Positions 10,879 through 23,587 of a stretch of 64,000 nucleotides of DNA are shown here, piece after piece. Both the position numbers and the translations under genes were made by a program. Under the pieces are notes generated by a model that saw nothing but the letters and a program-made list of their open reading frames with translations, was not told the origin of the DNA and made no database searches. The stretch comes from Micractinium sp. NFX-FRZ (taxonomy: Eukaryota; Chlorophyta; Trebouxiophyceae; Chlorellales; Chlorellaceae): NCBI GenBank assembly GCA_029339195.1, contig JAPTJF010000004.1:372001-436000 (forward strand), in the 5' to 3' direction. The stretch's first letter is position 1; every line of letters begins with the position of its first letter.

Positions 10879-13800
10879 ATGCCGCAGAAGCTGGTCTTCT
10901 CTGTGGCTTCCTGCAGCGGGGAGGTGCGCTAGGGGCCCTGGGCGCTGGGAGGCTTGCGCCCCCTGTCGCTCCCTGTCACGTTCAATTCAGCCTGCCCGCC
11001 TCCCACTCTGTTCTGCAGGACCCCGACTTCCCGATCAGCGAGCTGCTGTTTCACAGCCCCGACAGCAAGGGATGGTGCACGCCCAGGTGTGCGGGGCGGC
11101 AGTGGCGGCGGCGGTGATGGGAGGGTTGGACGGGGCCGGAGCGCAAGGCTCCTTGTTCCGCTCGTCCCGAGCAGCAAGCAACATCTACATCACTTGTCCT
11201 GGCCTGCCTGGTAACCAGCCGCCATGAGCAACGCGTGCTGCACCCACCGCTGCAGGTTCAGCCAGTACCCGCAAGAGCTGACCCTGCGGCTGGAGGTGCC
11301 GGCGCGGCTGGCGCAGATCCAGCTGCTCTCGCATGAGTTCAAAATCGCTGCCAAGGTGGAGCTGCTGGTGGGCAGCTTCGAGGGGGCAGGCGGTGCAGGC
11401 GCAGGGGCGGCGCCCGCGTCGGCGGCGGCAGCACCCGCTTCGGCCGACCCCGGCAAGGCCACCTGGCGCCGCCTGGGCTACCTGTCGTTTGATGCCAACG
11501 AGCGCTCCAACTTCACGGCACGCGAGCTCAAGAGCGTGGCGCTCAACGGCACGCCTGCCAACCTGCTGCGCCTCGTCTTCCACCGCTGCCATATCAATGC
11601 CGCCAACATCTACAACCAGGTGGGGGAGGGGACACGGCTGCAGGCCCGTGCAGATGTTCTGCTGTGCACGGGCAGCGCAGTGTGAGCATGTTGTCGACCC
11701 TGGATGCAGGCAACACTGTGCTGCAGTCGGCCAGGAGGCTGCACAAACAGCAACCGACCTGCCCCTTGTCCCTCTTACCAGACCCATGTCTCCTGTTCCT
11801 CGCAACTGCCCCTCGCAGGTCAGCCTGGTGGCCGTCAGCCTGCTGGGGGACCCTCTGATGCCCGGCCCCCTCTCGCCCATCACCAACACCGCGGCGCTCT
11901 CATACGGCGCCCCGCAGCAGCCGCAGCTGCCACCACCAGGCACGGGGATGGGCCTGCCGCAAGGTGCAGACATGCAGCCGCCATACATGCAGCCACCTGG
12001 GCTGGCACCGCAGCAGTACATGCAGCAGCCTCCGCAGCAGCAGCACCACCAGCAGCAGCCGTACCCGCAGCCACCGCAGCAGCCGCAGCAGCCGGCGCCG
12101 CCACTTGGGGCTCCGCCCACCAAGGAGGAGTCAGCAGCAGCGCTGGCAGCGGATCTGGGGGTGGATGTGGTCACAGCGCAGCGCATTGCAGACCTGTCGG
12201 AGCAGAAGCAGCAGGTGAGTCCGGGGAGGGGAGCAGGTGCCGCTTGCTCCTGGGAGAGGTTGCAGGCACGGTGTTTTAGTATGTCGCAATACATGGTTGC
12301 AGATGCATGCTTATACAACTGTGGCTGCGCGCGCCCTGCCCCGCCTGCCAGCGCCCAATCCTGCCCTGTATCCATGTTCTGATGCTGCACTGTGCGCTGC
12401 CGGACCGACCATATTCCGTGTTGCTTGCGCAGGCCGTGGACCGTGAGGATTACGACGAGGCCAAGCGCCTCAAGGTGGCGGTGGACCGGCTGCGCGCGGC
12501 TGGGGGCTCGATAGCGCAGCTGGAGGAGCGCAAGCGGGCTGCTGTGGAGGAGGAGGACTACGACCTGGCCAAGCAGCTGAAGATGGAGGTGGACCGCATG
12601 AGGTGAGGGTTGTGGGCGGCAGGTGGGGAGTGGGCTAACAGGAGGTGGGGCTTGAAGTGAAGTGCATGGCATACGGGAGACAAGGAAGTTAGGTGGTATG
12701 AGGTCAGGGGGAGGGATGCAGGGGAGGTGAGGTGAAGGTGGAAGGCGATGACACTGACTGTTTGAGTGCTGTGGGCATGGAGGAGGAGCAGTACAGCACG
12801 TCATGGCCCTGTGCACCTGCATGCAATCACAATACAGGAAACTGCATGCAAACACAAATGGGTGCTGCTGCCATGCTGCAGGGCTGCTGCCTACGCTGCC
12901 GCGCTGGAGGGCCACAGCAACGGCCTGGAGAGTGCATTCTCAGCGCCAGCCAGCCGACGTGCCAGCACGCTGGGGGCAGCGCCAGCCATGCCGCGCACCT
13001 CGGGTGACGGAGGCAATGGGCAGCTGTCCACTGAGCCCTCTCGGCAGCAGCACGCCGACGGCGGCGACTTTGCATCGCCGCCCCCTGCGGCAGCGACTCG
13101 GCGGCAGGCGGCAGGCAGCCCAGCGGGGCGCAGCCCGGACTGGAACAGCTATGATGATCGGCCGGCACAGGCCAAGGGGGCCTACAACTTCCAGAATGCA
13201 GACGAGACAAGCCTGCCCACCACCCACCGCGGTGGCGGCGCGCCTGCAGCAGGGCGGCCGCCGCAGTCACGTGGCGGCAACGATGCCGGCCCGCCGCCCG
13301 CCGGCTTCCCTGCAGGTGTGTTACTGATTCATGGGCCTGGTTGGTAGCGATGGGCAGGTGCCATGCATCACAGCATGCAAGTTGGTGAGGGTGAGCAGGT
13401 GCCGCTGTGTGCTGCTGTGACCTGAGCGCCCCACCCTGCCTCTCTTCACGCCCCCACTGCAGACCTGCCGGCGCCCGAGCCCCTGTCTGCTGTGAATTCC
13501 AAGGATGCGAGCCCCCTGGTGGACCTGGTGGGCGAGTACCTGGCACGCTGTGCCTACAGCCGCACCTGGCAGCTGCGTGAGGCAGCTCTGGCTCGGGTGG
13601 CGCAGGAGCTGGAGGGAGGGAGCATGGATGGAGGCGCATCAGGTGCAGTGGGGTGGGGGGAGGACAGCTGGGGGTGGTTGTGCTGGCACAATTGTGACTG
13701 AAGATGGCGGTCACTATTTGAACGGGGCATGCGTGGCTGAAGACGACGTGGCAGTCACTGTTTGCACTGGGTAGCGTGGCTGAGAGTGCAAGGCTGGTGC

Positions 13801-14836
13801 ACAGCCTCCAGGTGCAGCAGCCCTTCATCATAGCAGTGTCCCCCCCTCTCGTTGCCTCCTGCAGACGTGCTCAAGGCTGTTAGCCGCGGGCTGCTGCTGC
13901 GCACGCTGAAAGACAAGGTGCCAGCGGTGGTGTCCGCCTCGCTGCGCGCGCTGCGAGCGCTGGTGGCGGCAGCTGCAGGCAAAGCGTCTCAGCGCGACCT
14001 GCAGGGCGCTGTGGCTGAGCTGCTGCCGGTGCTGGTGGAGAAGGCAGCCGACCTGAACCAGCGCACGCGGGAGCAGACGACCGAGGCGCTGGTGGCGCTG
14101 GGTGCGGTGCCAGAGGCGGGGCTGGCAGCTGCCACCGGGCCCTTCCTGCGCGCCGTCAAGCCCAACACGGCATGGAAGGTGGTGCTGGGCAGGTGAGCAT
14201 GTTGAGGGCAGAGGTTCAGGTCGGCGCTGCCAAGAAGCACGGAGGCTGTTGAGCTATCACCATCCACACACAACGCATTGCTTGCTACTTGTGCTACTGC
14301 ACCTTTGTTTATGGCCGATGAAATCCCAGGTGGCTGTCACCCTGCATTCCAGCTACCCCAATGCCGTCCCTTCATCAAGCATGCACCCACTTCTCCCCCT
14401 GCAGGCTGCAGCTGGTGTCGGCGCTGCTGCCAGTAGTGGGCATGGCGGGGCGCTCCGGCGACGGCTTCCAGCTGGAAGCGGTCATGGACTTTGTGAACCC
14501 AGCGCTGTCCAACAGCAGTGCGGAGGTCCGTGGTGCAGCGGTGGCGCTGACGCTGCAGCTGGCCCAGCTGGCGGGGCCCTCGGTGCAGCGCTTGCTGCCC
14601 CAGGACCTGAACGCCAAGATGAAGGAGCAGATCCAGCAGGGCCTGCTCAACCCCACGGCAGTGCTGGGCAGCAGCGGCCCGACAGCAGCAGCGCCAGCGG
14701 CGCGGGCCCCCACGGCAGCTCCACCGGCCAAGACCCCTGCCCGCAGCGCGACGGGCGGACGGCCGCAGCAGGCGCAGCAGCAGGCGGCGCCGACGCCGGC
14801 GGTTGCAGGGACGGCGCCCGTGCCCCCAGCACCCTC

Positions 14837-14872
<36 letters not shown>

Positions 14873-15721
14873 ACCAGGGCCGGATGACGACCCAGCCGTG
14901 TATGAGGCTGAGGTGCGGGCGCGGGAGGCGCAGCTGGGGCCCAGCCACCCCGAGGTGGCAGAGGCGCTGTCCAACCTGGCCATGCTGCACAACCAGGTGG
15001 GTGCAGCACACAGGTTGGGGTGCACACAGGTGTCTTGTGTTGGTGCTGTGTGGAGCATGACAGGTGCCGTGCCCGGGTGTCAGACATGCTTCGGATGCAT
15101 GGAGTGTGGCGTGCCTGGGCACTCTCCTGCAGTCACCTGCAGCTCCATAGGCTTCTTCCTCACCGTCCCATCCAATACCCCTTCCCCCGCACGCTCCTGG
15201 GTCACTTGCCTGCAGCGAGGCAGCGTTGCGGCTGCGCTGCCGCTGTACGAGCGGGCACTGGCCATCTACGAAGCGGCCGGCGGGCCCGACGCACCGGAAG
15301 TGGCGCACACGCTCACCGACATTGCCGTCATTCATCTGGAGCAGGTGGGCAGGGCTAGCTGGCGCGGCAAGGGAGCAACTTGTGGTGTAGGAGAGCAGCA
15401 GTCAGATCAGGAGAGCGACAGGTTGGCGGGCAGGACGCTGCAATGGAGGCCAGCCAGACCTTGAGAGGACAGCGACTGAGCAGCTGGTGGCAGCAAGCAC
15501 GCTCAATGCAATGCAAAGCACAGAGGGGCACGGAAGCTACCATCCCTGGTGCCTCACGTCACTCCACGTTCACGACTCTCCCCATCCTCAACTCACCGCA
15601 GGGCCGCGACGACATTGGGCGGGCGCTGCTGCAGCGCGCTCTGCGCATCCAGGAGGCGCACCTGGGGCCCGACCACCCGGATGTGATGGCCATCCGAGAT
15701 GTGCTGGACGAGGAGGGCTGA
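10879..15721 (+). CDS. CEP104: CEP104/FAP256-like ciliary-tip protein with C-terminal TPR extension
   Basis: CEP104 family proteins bind microtubule plus ends and tubulin at the tips of cilia and centrioles. Exons: 10879-10923, 11019-11086, 11256-11619, 11819-12214, 12433-12602, 12882-13315, 13463-13642, 13865-14192, 14405-14996, 15216-15344, 15602-15721, closing to 941 aa. Residues 1-175 form the characteristic N-terminal jelly roll (KLVFSVASCSGE, GWCTPRFSQYPQE, ARELKSVALNG, NIYNQVSLVAVSLLGDP). A Pro/Gln-rich linker follows, then paired helical motifs DREDYDEAKRLK and EEEDYDLAKQLK (about 292-348) that are typical of CEP104. A TOG-type helical array spans about 498-735. After a poly-Gln run near 805-815 come kinesin-light-chain-like TPRs (HPEVAEALSNLAMLHNQ, APEVAHTLTDIAVIHLEQ, HPDVMAIRDVLDEEG). 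TOG and first TPR are in one exon, so the fusion does not depend on a splice prediction. The C-terminal zinc-finger array of animal CEP104 was not seen. Confidence 0.85.
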
Positions 15722-16055
15722 GCTGGCAGTTTCTGGGATCAGGGCTGAGCTGGCGCTCGCTAAGAAGCCTCCAACCCGGTGGATGGCAGGGGGTCGCTTG
15801 TATATAGCAGCAGCTCCGGCCTGTCCAGCTTATGCTGTCACACGCACCATACACGCTACACTGTTCACATGCTCCTTTCATGCCTGCCTGCCTGCGCTCG
15901 ACTCTCTTGCCCCACCTCCGCCCTCGACACATTTCTGACCATGGGGCTAACAAGGGTGACTTCTGAATTGTGCTTCTTTTTCAATGCCAGTTTGAATGCC
16001 TGAAGCAAACAATTCTGTGTGTGTGAAAGCCGCCGCCACCACGATCAACACATAG
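15722..16055. other. Convergent intergenic region (3' UTRs of CEP104 and AspRS)
   Basis: These 334 bases lie between two facing stop codons. Nothing coding or repetitive was recognised. Confidence 0.4.
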
Positions 16056-19000
16056 CTACTTGTCACCGCCCTCGCCGCCGCTGCTGCTGCTGCTGCTGCT
16101 GCTGGCAGGTGCCTTGGGCGGCAGTGGCGTCACGTGCAGCGTGGTCAGCTGGTCTGCCGCCACAGAGGCGGGTGCCCCCGTGAGGGCGCACTGCGCCTGC
16201 GCCGTCTTGGGGAAGGCGATGACGTCGCGGATGGAGGGCACCCCTGCCAGCAGCATGGCCAGGCGGTCCAGGCCAAACGCGATGCCTGCAGAAGAGGGGG
16301 CAGGGGGCGCCAATGCAGGAGGAGGAGGAGGCAGGGTTGGTGAGGTTGGCTGGGTGGAACGGGGGGCGTGGGCTGGGGAGGGCTGGGCCGCCATGCATAC
16401 CGCCCCGGTGCAGCTCCCAGGCACATGCACGCACTCTGTCCCCCTCCCCCGCTCTCCAAGCAGCTGCCTCCCCAGTGCACGACCGAATCCCCTTCCTGCG
16501 CCTGCTCCCACCTCCGTGCGGAGGCGCCCCAATCTCGAAGCAGTCGAGCAGGTACCCAAACTTGGCGCGCGCCTCCTCGTCAGTCAGGCCAATGGTGGTG
16601 AACACCTGCTGCTGAATGTCGCGCCTGCACCGACAATGGGGCGGAGAAACACGTGAGAGGATGGCACCAACTGGCATGGGGAGAGGGCTGCTTATGCGCC
16701 AGGCAAAAGTGCTGAAAACCTGCTTACAATCTTGTTGTTCGCGCAGAAAGGGGGGAGGAGAGTGGAGTATGAAAGGAGAGATGCAGCTGCTGACACCTCA
16801 CAACACGCCCCACTGTGCACTGCCCGCTGCACCTGTCTTCATGCACCCCACTGCGCGTGCGCCGTTGCCCTGCCGCACGCTATCACAAGCTGCCCCCATG
16901 CGCGCGCCCCTGCTCGCTGGCAGATGCGCAGGCTGCCACCCCTGCCACTCGCACATCCTCAGCCGAGCTGCCACCGCATGCAAGCTGCTGCTTACCGATA
17001 AATGCGCAGGCTGCCGCCGCCGATCTCCACCCCATTGTACACCATGTCATACGCCAGTGCCCGCGCATTCTTCAGGTCGCCAGTCTGTTATCAATTCCGG
17101 GAAGGGAGGGGGCAAGTTGCATAAACTGTCAGTATACGTGTGGATTACAGTTGGCCGGTCTGATGTGGGAGAGTGGACTGCGTTGGCAGCCATCAACTGT
17201 ATGCCAGCACACATGCCTTTTAACGCCGCTGGCATCTTGTGTGTGTGTGTGTGAGGGGGGCAGAAGGCACGGAGAGGGCCGGATAAGTGGCAGGGTAGGT
17301 GGCAGGTCACCGCCAACGAGGTGGGCAGGCAAGCGGACGCCAAGGGAGCGGCAAAAGAACCTAGGGACGCACCAAGGGAATGACAAGGGAACGTAAAGGG
17401 AACCCAGGGGAGCGGCAAGGGAACCCAGGGGAACGCCAGGGGAACGCCAGGGGAACGGCAAGGGAACCCAGGGGAGCGGCAAGGGAACCCAGGGGAACGC
17501 CAGGGGAGCGGCAAGGGAACCCAGGGGAACGCCAGGGGAACGGCAAGGGAACCCAGGGGAACGCCCGGGGAACGGCAAGGGAACGGCAAGGGAACCCAGG
17601 GGAACGCCAAGGGAACCCAGGGGAACGCCAAGGGAACGCCAGGGGAACGCGAGGGAAACGGCAAGGGAACCCAGGGGAACGCCAGGGGAACGGCAAGGGA
17701 ACCCAGGGGAACGCCAAGGGAACGGCAAGGGAGCGGCAAGGGAACGCCAGGGGAACGCCAAGGGAACCCAGGGGAACGGCAAAGGAACCCAGGGGAACGG
17801 TAAGAGAGCCAAGGGAGCCCAGGGGAACGCCCAGGGACCCCAAAGGAATGCCAAGGTCTCCAGGGCGGTGCAGCTGACCCTTTCCTCCAACTCCCAGCCC
17901 ATTGTGCCACTCAGCATTCCACCCCTCTCCCTCTTCCCCCACTCACCGCCAGGTATGCCGGGCAGGGGACAGTAAACAGGTGGTGCAGCGCCTCCAGCCA
18001 ACAGCCCTTCCCCCCCGTTACTCAGCCCTTCCCTTCCTTAACCACTTCCCACTCCCTCCCCCGCTCACCGCCAGGTCCTCCGGGTATGGCGCTGTGAAGG
18101 GGTGGTGCAGCGCCTCCAGCCGCCCCTCCTCCTCGTTGTACTCAAACATGGGGAAGTCGACCACCCACAGCAGGCTGTGCTGCCCCTCCTGCAGGGGGGG
18201 AAGAGGCCAACAACATGGCAAGCTTGATGGCAAGGTGTTGAACATGGCAGAAGTCGGCCACCCACAGCAGGCTGTGCTGCCCCTCGGGCAGGAAAACATG
18301 GCAGCAGCAGCATCGCCAGTTTTGGCATGCACCCAGCCACCCTCGCTCCTGCCGCATCGGCCGCCACGAAGGGCGTTGCACCACATGCCACCCACCCACC
18401 CACCTTGATCAGCCCCGCCTTTGCCAATGACCAGGCCCAAACCCAGCCACCCCAATTCAACAAACTGCAACAGCCACGTGACAGACCCTTTGCAGCCACC
18501 CACCCACCCACCTTGATGAGCCCCAGGTCCTTGCCCAGGAACAGGCGCACACGGTCCAGCGCCTTGTTCACCTTGGGGGCGGGGCCGGCAGCTATCAGCA
18601 GCAGGTCGCCGGGCTGCGCCTGCATGTGGCAGGCAAACAAGGGGGGCAGGAAAGGAGGATCAGCACGTTGGAGGGGTCAGCAAGTGGGCCTGTTCATCTG
18701 GTGGCAGCGAGGCCCGAAGCCATGGGTCCAAGATCCAAGCCTGGCCTCGTCTCCTGGTCTATGCAAGTGGGCGGCGCACTCACGGCCCCCACCAAGCAAG
18801 CATCTGCCCCGCCCTGCCCAACTGGATGCCCCTCTTCAAGCTTGTCAGCCATGCTTACCCCCACCCACCCCACACCCCCTTGCAACCTCTGGCTCACCTC
18901 CATTTGAGCGACCAATGCCGCCTGCTGCTCTGCTGTCAGCCCCTCCATGACTGGCTTGGCCGCCTCAATCGCCCCTCCCTCCTTCACTCGGATGTACACC

Positions 19001-22000
19001 AGCCCAGCTGCGCCGCCAGCCACCGCCTCGTCTGCAGGAGGCAAAGAACAAGGGGCCGAAATCGAGAGGAGCAAGAGTGCAACCAAGTGCGTGTGCGGGT
19101 GTGTGCTGACACATGGTGGCGCTCGTGCTGTGCCGGGCTGCGCTGTGCTGCGCTACTTGATGCGCTGCTGTGTTCACTGCATCACGCTGCGTCGCGCTGT
19201 GCCATGCTGCGCTGCACCACTCTGTGTTATGCTGTGCGGCACCATGCTGTGCCTTGCCCTGCTGTGCCCTGCTTCTTCGGTTGAGTGCCAACTCACTGGC
19301 GATGTCCCCCTTGGGCTTGACCCGCGAGTTGGAGATGCGCTGGCCCTCGGGCACGCGGATGCCCTTCACGATGCCGCCATCAGCCACCGCTCCCGCAAAC
19401 ACCCTGCACGACCCATCACAAAGAAGAGTGGGTGGGCCAGGCATACTGACACAGCTTGTCCAGCACGGCCATCCCCGACAGCCATGCCCCGCCTTGCGCT
19501 GCCCGCCCAGTGCCCTGGGGATACGCACCGCACAGCAGAGCGCACCACGGCGCACCACGGCACAGCACGGCACAGCACAGCGCACGCACCCCTACACACA
19601 CCTGAAGCCGCAGTCCCGCACCGCCTCTGTCACCTCCGCCATCTCAAGGCCAAACCGCAGGTCAGGCTTGTCTGCAGGGCAGCGGAATGAACGGAACAGC
19701 ACCGCAGGTCAGGCAAACCACCATTAAGGCCAAACCGAAGATTGGACTTGTCTTGGCAGGGCAGGGCGGCACAGCAGATGACGAAAGTTGATGGAGACAG
19801 AAACCGCTGGGCGGTGGAGAAGGTCAAGAAGCAACGCCTGGGGCCCGCTTCATGCGCAACCTCTGCCACGCACCCGAGGTGTAGTTGCACATCTGTGCTG
19901 CATATGTAGTGCAACCCACCTGAGGCGTACTGCCACTGCAGCATGCTGCCCACTCATCCCAGGCACGCTCGCCCATGACCTATGCGTATGTACCGCCACC
20001 CACCCCAGGCGTACTGCAAGCACGCGTGCCGCCATCCCCCACTTGTGTACTGCCACTCACCCGAAGCGTACTTGCCCATCGCCTCTGCATACGTGAGCCG
20101 CTGGAAGGGCGGCGACACGTCCACGCCCACCACCTGCGCAGGAGAAGTTTAGGCAGGTCAGCCACAGCATACTCAGTAACAGAACAGGTCCTCCCACCTC
20201 AAGTGCTTGAACATAATTGCCACCATCTGCGCTACCAGCACACGTCTAGTGTCCCCGGACAAAGAGGACACACCCGCCTGCTTACGAATGTGTTGCCACC
20301 ATCTACTGCGTGTCGTCCGTGACACACACCCTGGGCTGTCTGATGAGCTGGCAATGCACCCTGCCCGCCCACCTGCTTGAACACGGTTGCCACCATCTGC
20401 TCCATCAGCCCCATGATTGCCTCCCGGTCCATCCAAGACATCTCCATGTCCAGCTGCAGGGGGGCAGGCGGGGGAGGAGGCGGGGTGGGGCGGGGAAAAG
20501 GAGGGTTTTGTGGGGACGTGGAGGGTGGAGGGCAGTACAAGCGGGACAAGGCAGGGCAGACAGCACGGCAGCACAGGGCTCGGCAGAGCAGGCCTTCAAA
20601 CAACCGGGCACGCCAGGCAGGCAGGCAGGCAGGCAGGGGTGTGGCGGGCCTTGCCTGTGTGAACTCTGGCTGCCTGTCGGCGCGCAGGTCCTCATCTCGG
20701 AAGCAGCGCGCAATCTGCAGACAAGCACAGCAGATGCGTGGAGATGGTCAGCACAAAGTGGGGAGGTTGAGAGAGCGCGCTGGTTGTTGTCACCGAAGCA
20801 GCACGCAACCTGTGGGTCAGTGGTGTGCGGGTGAGGGTGGGATTCTGCGGGAGGAAAGCAAGAGGGTGACGGCCCTCTGAGCAGCTCTTCGCCTCCTCAC
20901 AATCCCCAGGCACACCTGGTAGCAGAAGCCGAACACAGCAGACATGAACATCTGGCAGTACAAACACAACGCAGGGGCTGTACCGCTCTCCACCCTACCT
21001 GGTAGTAGCGGTCAAAGCCGGCCACCATGAGCATCTGCTTGAACAGCTGCGGCGACTGGGGCAGCGCGTACCAATCGCCCGCCTGCAGCCTGCAGCAACG
21101 ACAGCGGCAGCGGCAGCGGGCGATGACAGGCTCGGTGGCAGCAGCGGAACAGAGCTGAATTTGCAGGAGGCAGTTCCGTTAGCCGGGCCGGCAGCTGACA
21201 ACACGGCGCACTGGCGGCCGCTCTTGCCGAGCCAGCCCCGCTGGAGTCCCTAGCATGTGCACGCCCAAGCATGCTACGGCCTGCCAGGACATGCATGCAC
21301 ACCTGGAAGGCACCAGGTAATCGCGTGCCCCCTCGGGCGTGGAGCGGGTCAGGATGGGGGTCTCCACCTGGGGCAGTGGAGAGGGGCAGGTGGGCGGGCA
21401 GGCGTGGGCAGAGCAGGGGCGCAGTGCAGGGCGCAGCAGCAGCAGCGGCAGCAGCAGCAGCAGCAGCACTCAACACAACCACCCGCCTTCTTACCCATTC
21501 ACTCACAAAACACAAGGACACGCCAACAAAAGCACCTGTGAAAGCGGCATCCACATACAACATCCTTTAGAAGAAGAAACAACACGCACATACGGCGCGC
21601 ACTCACAATTTCAAGGAGCCGTGTCACCCTCCCACTGCAACAGCCACCACGTTGCCACAACTAGGCAACACGTGACAGCACAGTTATCAATTACATTTAA
21701 ACAACTATATTGTCGCCCCACCTCCATGAAGCTGTGGCCATCCTCTACACCAGCCACCACCTGAAACAATCACGCCCCCACACAACACATGCAGTCCACA
21801 GCGCCCACCTCCATGAAGCCGTGGTCGTCCTCCAGGAAGCGGCGGATGACGCGGATGATGTGGTGCCGCATGCGCAGGTTCTCAGCCATCTTGGGGCGCC
21901 TGCGGGCGCGGCAGCAGAGCAAGGAGGCAAGACAGCGGCGAGGTGAGGGCAGGGGAACAGCAGGGGGGGCGGATGATGGGGTGGCGCATGCGCAGGTTCT

Positions 22001-23587
22001 CAGCCATCTCGGTGCGCCCCAGGCGGGCTGGTGATCAGTGCTTCAAGCCGCACTGCCTCTCCATAAACGCTCAGCCCCGTCTCATCAACCCCTCCTCCCT
22101 GCCACAACCCCAGTCCCGCCTCGTCCTGCTCCCCACCTGGTGCCCGCTTCTCTAGTGATTGCCCCTACCTACCCGCCCTGCCTTCCACCCACCGCAGGTC
22201 CCAACACACAATGCTCAAGTTGCAGCTCCCTCACGAGACGCCTCCACCCTCCCTCAAGGCACCCCCCCCTGTCACCCCCCACGCCACCATGTCCCACCCA
22301 CCGCAGGGTCCAGACCTCAATGCTTGAGCCGCCCCTCTTACGAGCCCGCCTCCGCCCTCCCTAAGGCCCCCTCCCCCTACCAAACGCCCACCCCATCACG
22401 TCCCACCCACCGCAAGTCGAGTACGCGGTGCTTGAGCCGCAGCTCCTCACGCGGCGCCTCCGCCTGGTCCTCTGTCTGGCTCACAAAGAAGGGCAGCTTG
22501 CGGGTGACGGCATTGAGCACCTGTGATGGGGGGAGCTTTTGCTTTTGTGGGTTTACAGTCTGATGTCCGCAAACAAAGTGCGACACAGACCCCTGGAACA
22601 GCGGGGGGGGCTGCCAGGATTGCAAACAGGGAGAAGGAGCAGGGGAAGCACAGCAGGCTGGATCGATGCAGCGGGCTGATAGGGAGCAAGGGGGAGGCAG
22701 ACAAGCGCAAGCAAAGGTCCCCCGGGGTGGGCTTATTGGGTTATTGGGCTATTGGGCTATTGGGCTATAGGGCTATAGGGCTATTGGGCTATCGGAGGCA
22801 GTGTGACTGCAGCTTGCACGGGGAATGGAAGCCTCCACATGTGTTGGGCTTGACACCCAGAGGCCCTCTGCCAGCCCACCACCAGGGCAGCGCACCTGGT
22901 CCCACCCCTCTTGCCGCCGCTGCGCCCAAACATCCATCCCTGCCATGTTGCCACTCCTGCAATCCATCCACCACAACCTCTTCCACCCCGCCGCACCTTG
23001 ACATCGCTGGGGGAGATCTCCAGGGCTCCCGTCTTCATGCGGGGGTTGGGGTCCTGCCGCCGCCGCAGCTGCCCGCTGACCGCAACGACATACTCGCTCC
23101 TCAGGCGCTCCGCCTTAGCTGCCACCTCTGGCTGCTGCTGCGGATCCACGATGACCTGCACGATGCCCGTGTGGTCGCGGATGTCCAGGAAAAGGATGCC
23201 CCCAAGGTTGCGGTACCGGTCCACCCAGCCGCAGACAGTTACGTCAGCACCCACATCGGCATCGGTGACGGCGCCGCAGCCGTGCGTGCGCGCCGGCCAC
23301 GTCAGCTGCGGCTCCAGCACGCCTGCGGCTGCTAGCGTGTGCATCCCCTCGCCCTCGCCGTTGTGCTCAGACGCAGCAGCAGCGGGCTCCACTGCGGCGG
23401 CCTGCAGCGGGCGCAGGCTGGCAGGGCGCGCAGGGCGGCGCGGCTGCAGGGCGCCGCCGCTGCCGCTGCCGCCACCGGTCGACCGCGCGGCTGCAGTGAA
23501 CAAAGCTCGCAGTGAGCGGGCTCCACCACGCACCGAGGTGATCCCGCAGGAACGCAGCAGCGCCCTGGAGCACATAGCGGAGCACAT
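16056..23587 (-). CDS. aspS: Aspartyl-tRNA synthetase, organellar bacterial type
   Basis: Class II synthetase that charges tRNA-Asp (possibly also tRNA-Asn) in chloroplast and/or mitochondrion. Sixteen exons: 23587-22997, 22520-22411, 21899-21809, 21367-21303, 21089-20999, 20714-20655, 20453-20373, 20133-20061, 19671-19602, 19403-19297, 19031-18898, 18619-18512, 18188-18069, 17084-16996, 16624-16512, 16285-16056; phases close to 710 aa. Residues 1-80 resemble a presequence. The OB-fold anticodon domain ([21 protein letters not shown]) is at about 110-195, motif 2 ([16 protein letters not shown]) at 321-336, a bacterial-type GAD insertion in exons 9-12, then [15 protein letters not shown], and motif 3 ([15 protein letters not shown]) from 635. 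The Ser/Gly-rich tail is species-specific. The intron after exon 6 has a GC donor (GCAAGG at 20654). Start could be 23587 or 23575. Introns carry many decayed copies of neighbouring exon ends. Confidence 0.93.
17339..17860. repeat. Intronic minisatellite of GGGAACSCCA/GGCAA-type units
   Basis: About 520 bases of degenerate tandem units built from GGGGAACGCCA, GGGAACGGCAA and GGGAACCCA, roughly 10-12 bases each, lie inside the AspRS intron between exons 13 and 14. Because stop codons are absent from the unit, several long reading frames cross it on both strands, giving Gly/Asn/Arg/Glu or Pro/Phe/Arg/Ser repeats; these are not genes. The strands are strongly purine-biased. Confidence 0.9.
19105..19590. 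repeat. GCTGTG/CAGCA-rich low-complexity intron DNA
   Basis: Two stretches, about 19105-19275 and 19505-19590, flank AspRS exon 10 (19297-19403). They consist of degenerate GCTGTGC-type and reverse GCACAGC-type pentamers to heptamers and are intronic. Confidence 0.6.
21960..22362 (-). repeat. Decayed exon-end copies in AspRS intron 2
   Basis: Three pieces resemble the flanking exons. Bases 21962-22027 repeat the beginning of exon 3 (true copy about 21845-21905). Bases about 22183-22262 and 22296-22362 each repeat the end of exon 2 with its donor side (true copy about 22400-22470). Copies share long blocks such as GCGCATGCGCAGGTTCTCAG but contain indels that would break the reading frame. Confidence 0.75.
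22730..22793. repeat. Tandem GGGCTATTG nonamer repeat
   Basis: About seven copies of a 9-base unit (GGGCTATTG or GGGCTATAG) lie in the first intron of the AspRS gene. The stretch is AT-rich compared with its surroundings. Confidence 0.85.

Noticed and set aside
11185..12915. Minus-strand ORF of 576 codons
   Set aside because: It runs opposite to CEP104 exons 3-5 and introns, shows no domain, and its Gly/Cys/Pro runs are the complement of the Gln/Pro-rich linker.
17047..18001. Long open frames on both strands (up to 290 codons) encoding Pro/Phe/Arg or Gly/Asn/Arg repeats
   Set aside because: They come from the stop-free unit of the intronic minisatellite and are present in several frames and both strands at once.
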